Shown one piece after another: positions 62,332 through 64,000 of a stretch of DNA of 64,000 bases. Position 1 is the first letter of the stretch. Every line of letters starts with the position of its first letter. Both the position numbers and the translations under genes were made by a program. The DNA is taken from NCBI GenBank assembly GCA_910579035.1, contig CAJTSR010000005.1, positions 1 through 64,000 of the forward strand, written 5' to 3'. This DNA comes from an uncultured Muribaculaceae bacterium. GTDB lineage: Bacteria; Bacteroidota; Bacteroidia; Bacteroidales; Muribaculaceae. The notes under the pieces were generated by a model. That model did no database searches. It saw only the letters and a program-made list of their open reading frames with translations, and was not told where the DNA came from.

Positions 62332-64000
62332 TCATTGTATCAGGATTTTTGACACGTTGCGTCCCTGACGGCGTATGTATATGCCGGGGCCGGGATTGGC
62401 GACCTTGATTCCCTGCAGGTTGTAGTACTCTACCGGGGCATCGGAATCGTCAACTAATATTTCGGGGGTATCTATGCCGGAGCTTCCTTCCGGCACAAGG
62501 CGGTCGATCAGAGAGTTTACCACGCGCTGAAGTTCGGGGAAGTCGTCGCCGAGCGAGTCGGAACAGTCCATTACGAACATAATGGCAGACGAGGTTCGCG
62601 ATGTTTCAGTACCAGAGTCCTCGCCATCGAGAAATTCAGAGTGAGGCTGCCATTTGCCGGTAGAACTTGTACGATGAAAGAATGCTATTTTGCCGGGTTC
62701 GAATACATTGCCTTCGAGGTCACGCAAATTTTCAAACGTAAAACGGTATTTTACTTTAACACGTCCGTCTTCTTCAATTTCTATTTTCTCAGATACCACC
62801 TTGTTGCCGGAAGTACTCGTAAGTCCGTGATAAACTATATCGTTAAGGCTATTGTCAGTACGCGAGAAAGTACCCTCTATCCATAACTCTGACTTGTCGG
62901 GGTCGCCGTTTAACTCTTCAGGACTCTTGTCGAGAGTAAAACGGATAATGTCGCCCGTAGCTCGCACGTTTATGCTGCACATTATTTTCTTGTTGACCCA
63001 CGAACGTTCGAGATTGTCGAGAATATCGTTGATAGTCGCCTCAACCTCCGACATATTATTGACCTCCATAGCCTGATCATCGGATGATGCAAGAACCTGA
63101 AGGTTGGACTTGAACATTTCCAAGTCTGTATTGTCCTTACCTTTCAGACCGATAGAAAACGCATTTATAGGAATGTTCTGCACTTTGGTTTCTTTTATGC
63201 GCTTTGCCAAATATCTTTGATACGTATGGTCATTCCATGTAGGATCTACCATTTCAAGAGAGCCGTCGTCATTGCCGTCCGTAAAGGTAATCAAGGCAAC
63301 ACTGCCCAGATTTTCGGGATATTTATTATTCGAAAGAGCATTGATTGCCTGATCGGTGGAATAATAAAGGTATGTGGCATCGTCTTTGCTTTGACTGTTT
63401 ACAAACTCTTTGAAACTTGCCTTATTTTCCAAAGATATAAGTTCGATAGGCCTAATCTGTGGCTCGTAATTAAATGCAGTTATACCAAAGAATACTCCTG
63501 CCACCGAAGGCGTATCAGTATAACCATCAGGAAGAACTATCATAAGGTCACGAACAGCCTGTGGCTCATACTCCGTTTTGATTTTCAAAGCCTGACCGGG
63601 AATGATGATTTTCCCATCTTCAAGTTCTCCATACATACCAGTTTCCACCTTTTGGCTAATGAACCCGTATTTATCCAACTCAAATGGCTCGAAATACACT
63701 TTGCCCGGGTTTTCTGCGTTCAAAATTATTGCGACAGGATCACTCCACCCATTAAATTTAACAGCATCCTTACTCTTATACGGCCTAATACGGTAATACC
63801 CGGGACGCTCAATGCTTTTTTCAAACTGCACCTGCCACGGCTCCGGTATATCTCCGCCATTCTCAAAAAACGGATCTGTCCAAGTTCCCTCTCCTATCGG
63901 CACAAATACTTCGGGCAATGACTTGAGAATGTTAGGAGGGAAAATTATTCGGTGGTCCTTGGCACTATACTTTGTCAAGTCGCCACTATTATAGACTTGA
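62332..64000 (-). CDS. VWA-domain surface protein, 5' end outside the window
   Basis: The frame stays open to the window edge, so the start lies beyond it; at least 555 residues are seen. A VWA-like domain spans roughly residues 130-310 of the visible part (DLMIVLPDGYTDTPSVAGVF, then ALITFTDGNDDG and INAFSIGLKG) but the first strand lacks DxSxS. Near the end a second strand (SAIMFVMDCSDSLGDDF) has DxSxS, but no following TDG. The C-terminus (VEYYNLQGIKVANPGPGIYI) is a type IX-secretion-like / Bacteroidetes surface sorting domain. Base composition is more AT-rich than the neighbours. Confidence 0.75.
   Translation of the reverse strand, partial: QVYNSGDLTKYSAKDHRIIFPPNILKSLPEVFVPIGEGTWTDPFFENGGDIPEPWQVQFEKSIERPGYYRIRPYKSKDAVKFNGWSDPVAIILNAENPGKVYFEPFELDKYGFISQKVETGMYGELEDGKIIIPGQALKIKTEYEPQAVRDLMIVLPDGYTDTPSVAGVFFGITAFNYEPQIRPIELISLENKASFKEFVNSQSKDDATYLYYSTDQAINALSNNKYPENLGSVALITFTDGNDDGSLEMVDPTWNDHTYQRYLAKRIKETKVQNIPINAFSIGLKGKDNTDLEMFKSNLQVLASSDDQAMEVNNMSEVEATINDILDNLERSWVNKKIMCSINVRATGDIIRFTLDKSPEELNGDPDKSELWIEGTFSRTDNSLNDIVYHGLTSTSGNKVVSEKIEIEEDGRVKVKYRFTFENLRDLEGNVFEPGKIAFFHRTSSTGKWQPHSEFLDGEDSGTETSRTSSAIMFVMDCSDSLGDDFPELQRVVNSLIDRLVPEGSSGIDTPEILVDDSDAPVEYYNLQGIKVANPGPGIYIRRQGRNVSKILIQ

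Noticed and set aside
61215..62408. 397-codon frame overlapping the terminase on the same strand
   Set aside because: Arg-rich shadow frame of a gene with confirmed motifs; no ribosome or family support.

Overview
The window looks like chromosomal DNA of a GC-rich Bacteroidales bacterium, most likely Muribaculaceae (S24-7). Many genes have a Bacteroidetes promoter (TTTG at -33, about 19-21 bases, TAnnTTTG at -7), and Shine-Dalgarno sequences are mostly absent. Gene content also fits: OMP_b-brl-type outer-membrane protein, DUF3256, DUF4105, DUF3467, NigD-like and BtuG-like lipoproteins, an M56 peptidase with a TonB C-terminus, the alternative GlmU-like protein, and three proteins with type IX-secretion-like C-termini. 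No rRNA, tRNA, CRISPR array or complete insertion sequence was found.

Layout. 0.2-2.5 kb: outer-membrane beta-barrel protein. 2.6-8.0 kb (+): pheS-crcB-nth-UPF0126-gtrA-M6 protease run. 8.4-16.2 kb (-): noncanonical K+ channel-like protein, queD, queE, DUF4105 protein, a degenerate alkaline-phosphatase-fold protein, secA. 16.3-19.9 kb (+): phage head operon (small acidic protein, SU10-like capsid protein, connector, portal). 20.0-26.1 kb (+): RND efflux operon. 26.2-31.1 kb (+): lpxA, a candidate small RNA, then DEAD-box helicase-DUF3256-xseA-xseB. 31.2-31.7 kb (-): phage-type holin. 31.7-31.9 kb: foldback MITE-like element. 31.9-34.3 kb (+): GlmU-like protein, then rpsF-rpsR-rplI. 34.4-49.3 kb (-): MscS channel, anchor-J protein, cysS, DUF3467, NigD-like, LolD-like ATPase, SlyD-like PPIase, C69 dipeptidase, AddA-like helicase-nuclease, DUF349 protein. 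49.4-50.4 kb (-): Panacea toxin-antitoxin pair. 50.5-52.5 kb (-): small membrane protein, M56/TonB sensor, BlaI repressor. 52.6-53.8 kb (+): Fic protein. 53.8-55.4 kb (-): BtuG-like lipoprotein behind a cobalamin riboswitch. 55.4-56.9 kb (+): RecD-like helicase. 57.9-62.2 kb (+): large virion-like protein and terminase large subunit. 62.3 kb to the edge (-): partial VWA protein.

Most unusual feature. Intact tailed-phage head and packaging genes (portal, capsid, connector, terminase, a probable DNA-stabilisation/tail-hub protein) and a phage-type holin lie in three separated loci over 46 kb, embedded among housekeeping genes. At least the head operon has its own promoter and strong terminator. 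No integrase, phage repressor, replication gene, tail-tube gene, endolysin or attachment site is visible. This resembles the multi-locus layout of gene transfer agents more than an integrated prophage, so the set is proposed as a candidate gene-transfer-agent-like or domesticated DNA-packaging system. That is inference; decayed or dispersed prophage genes remain the main alternative.

Regulatory points of interest are a cobalamin riboswitch on a lone btuG-like gene, paired BlaI operators spaced 33 bp, paired dyads also spaced 33 bp before the Fic gene, palindromes inside the mscS, DEAD-box and DUF349 promoters, and two REP-like GTAG hairpins, each beside a phage-derived gene.
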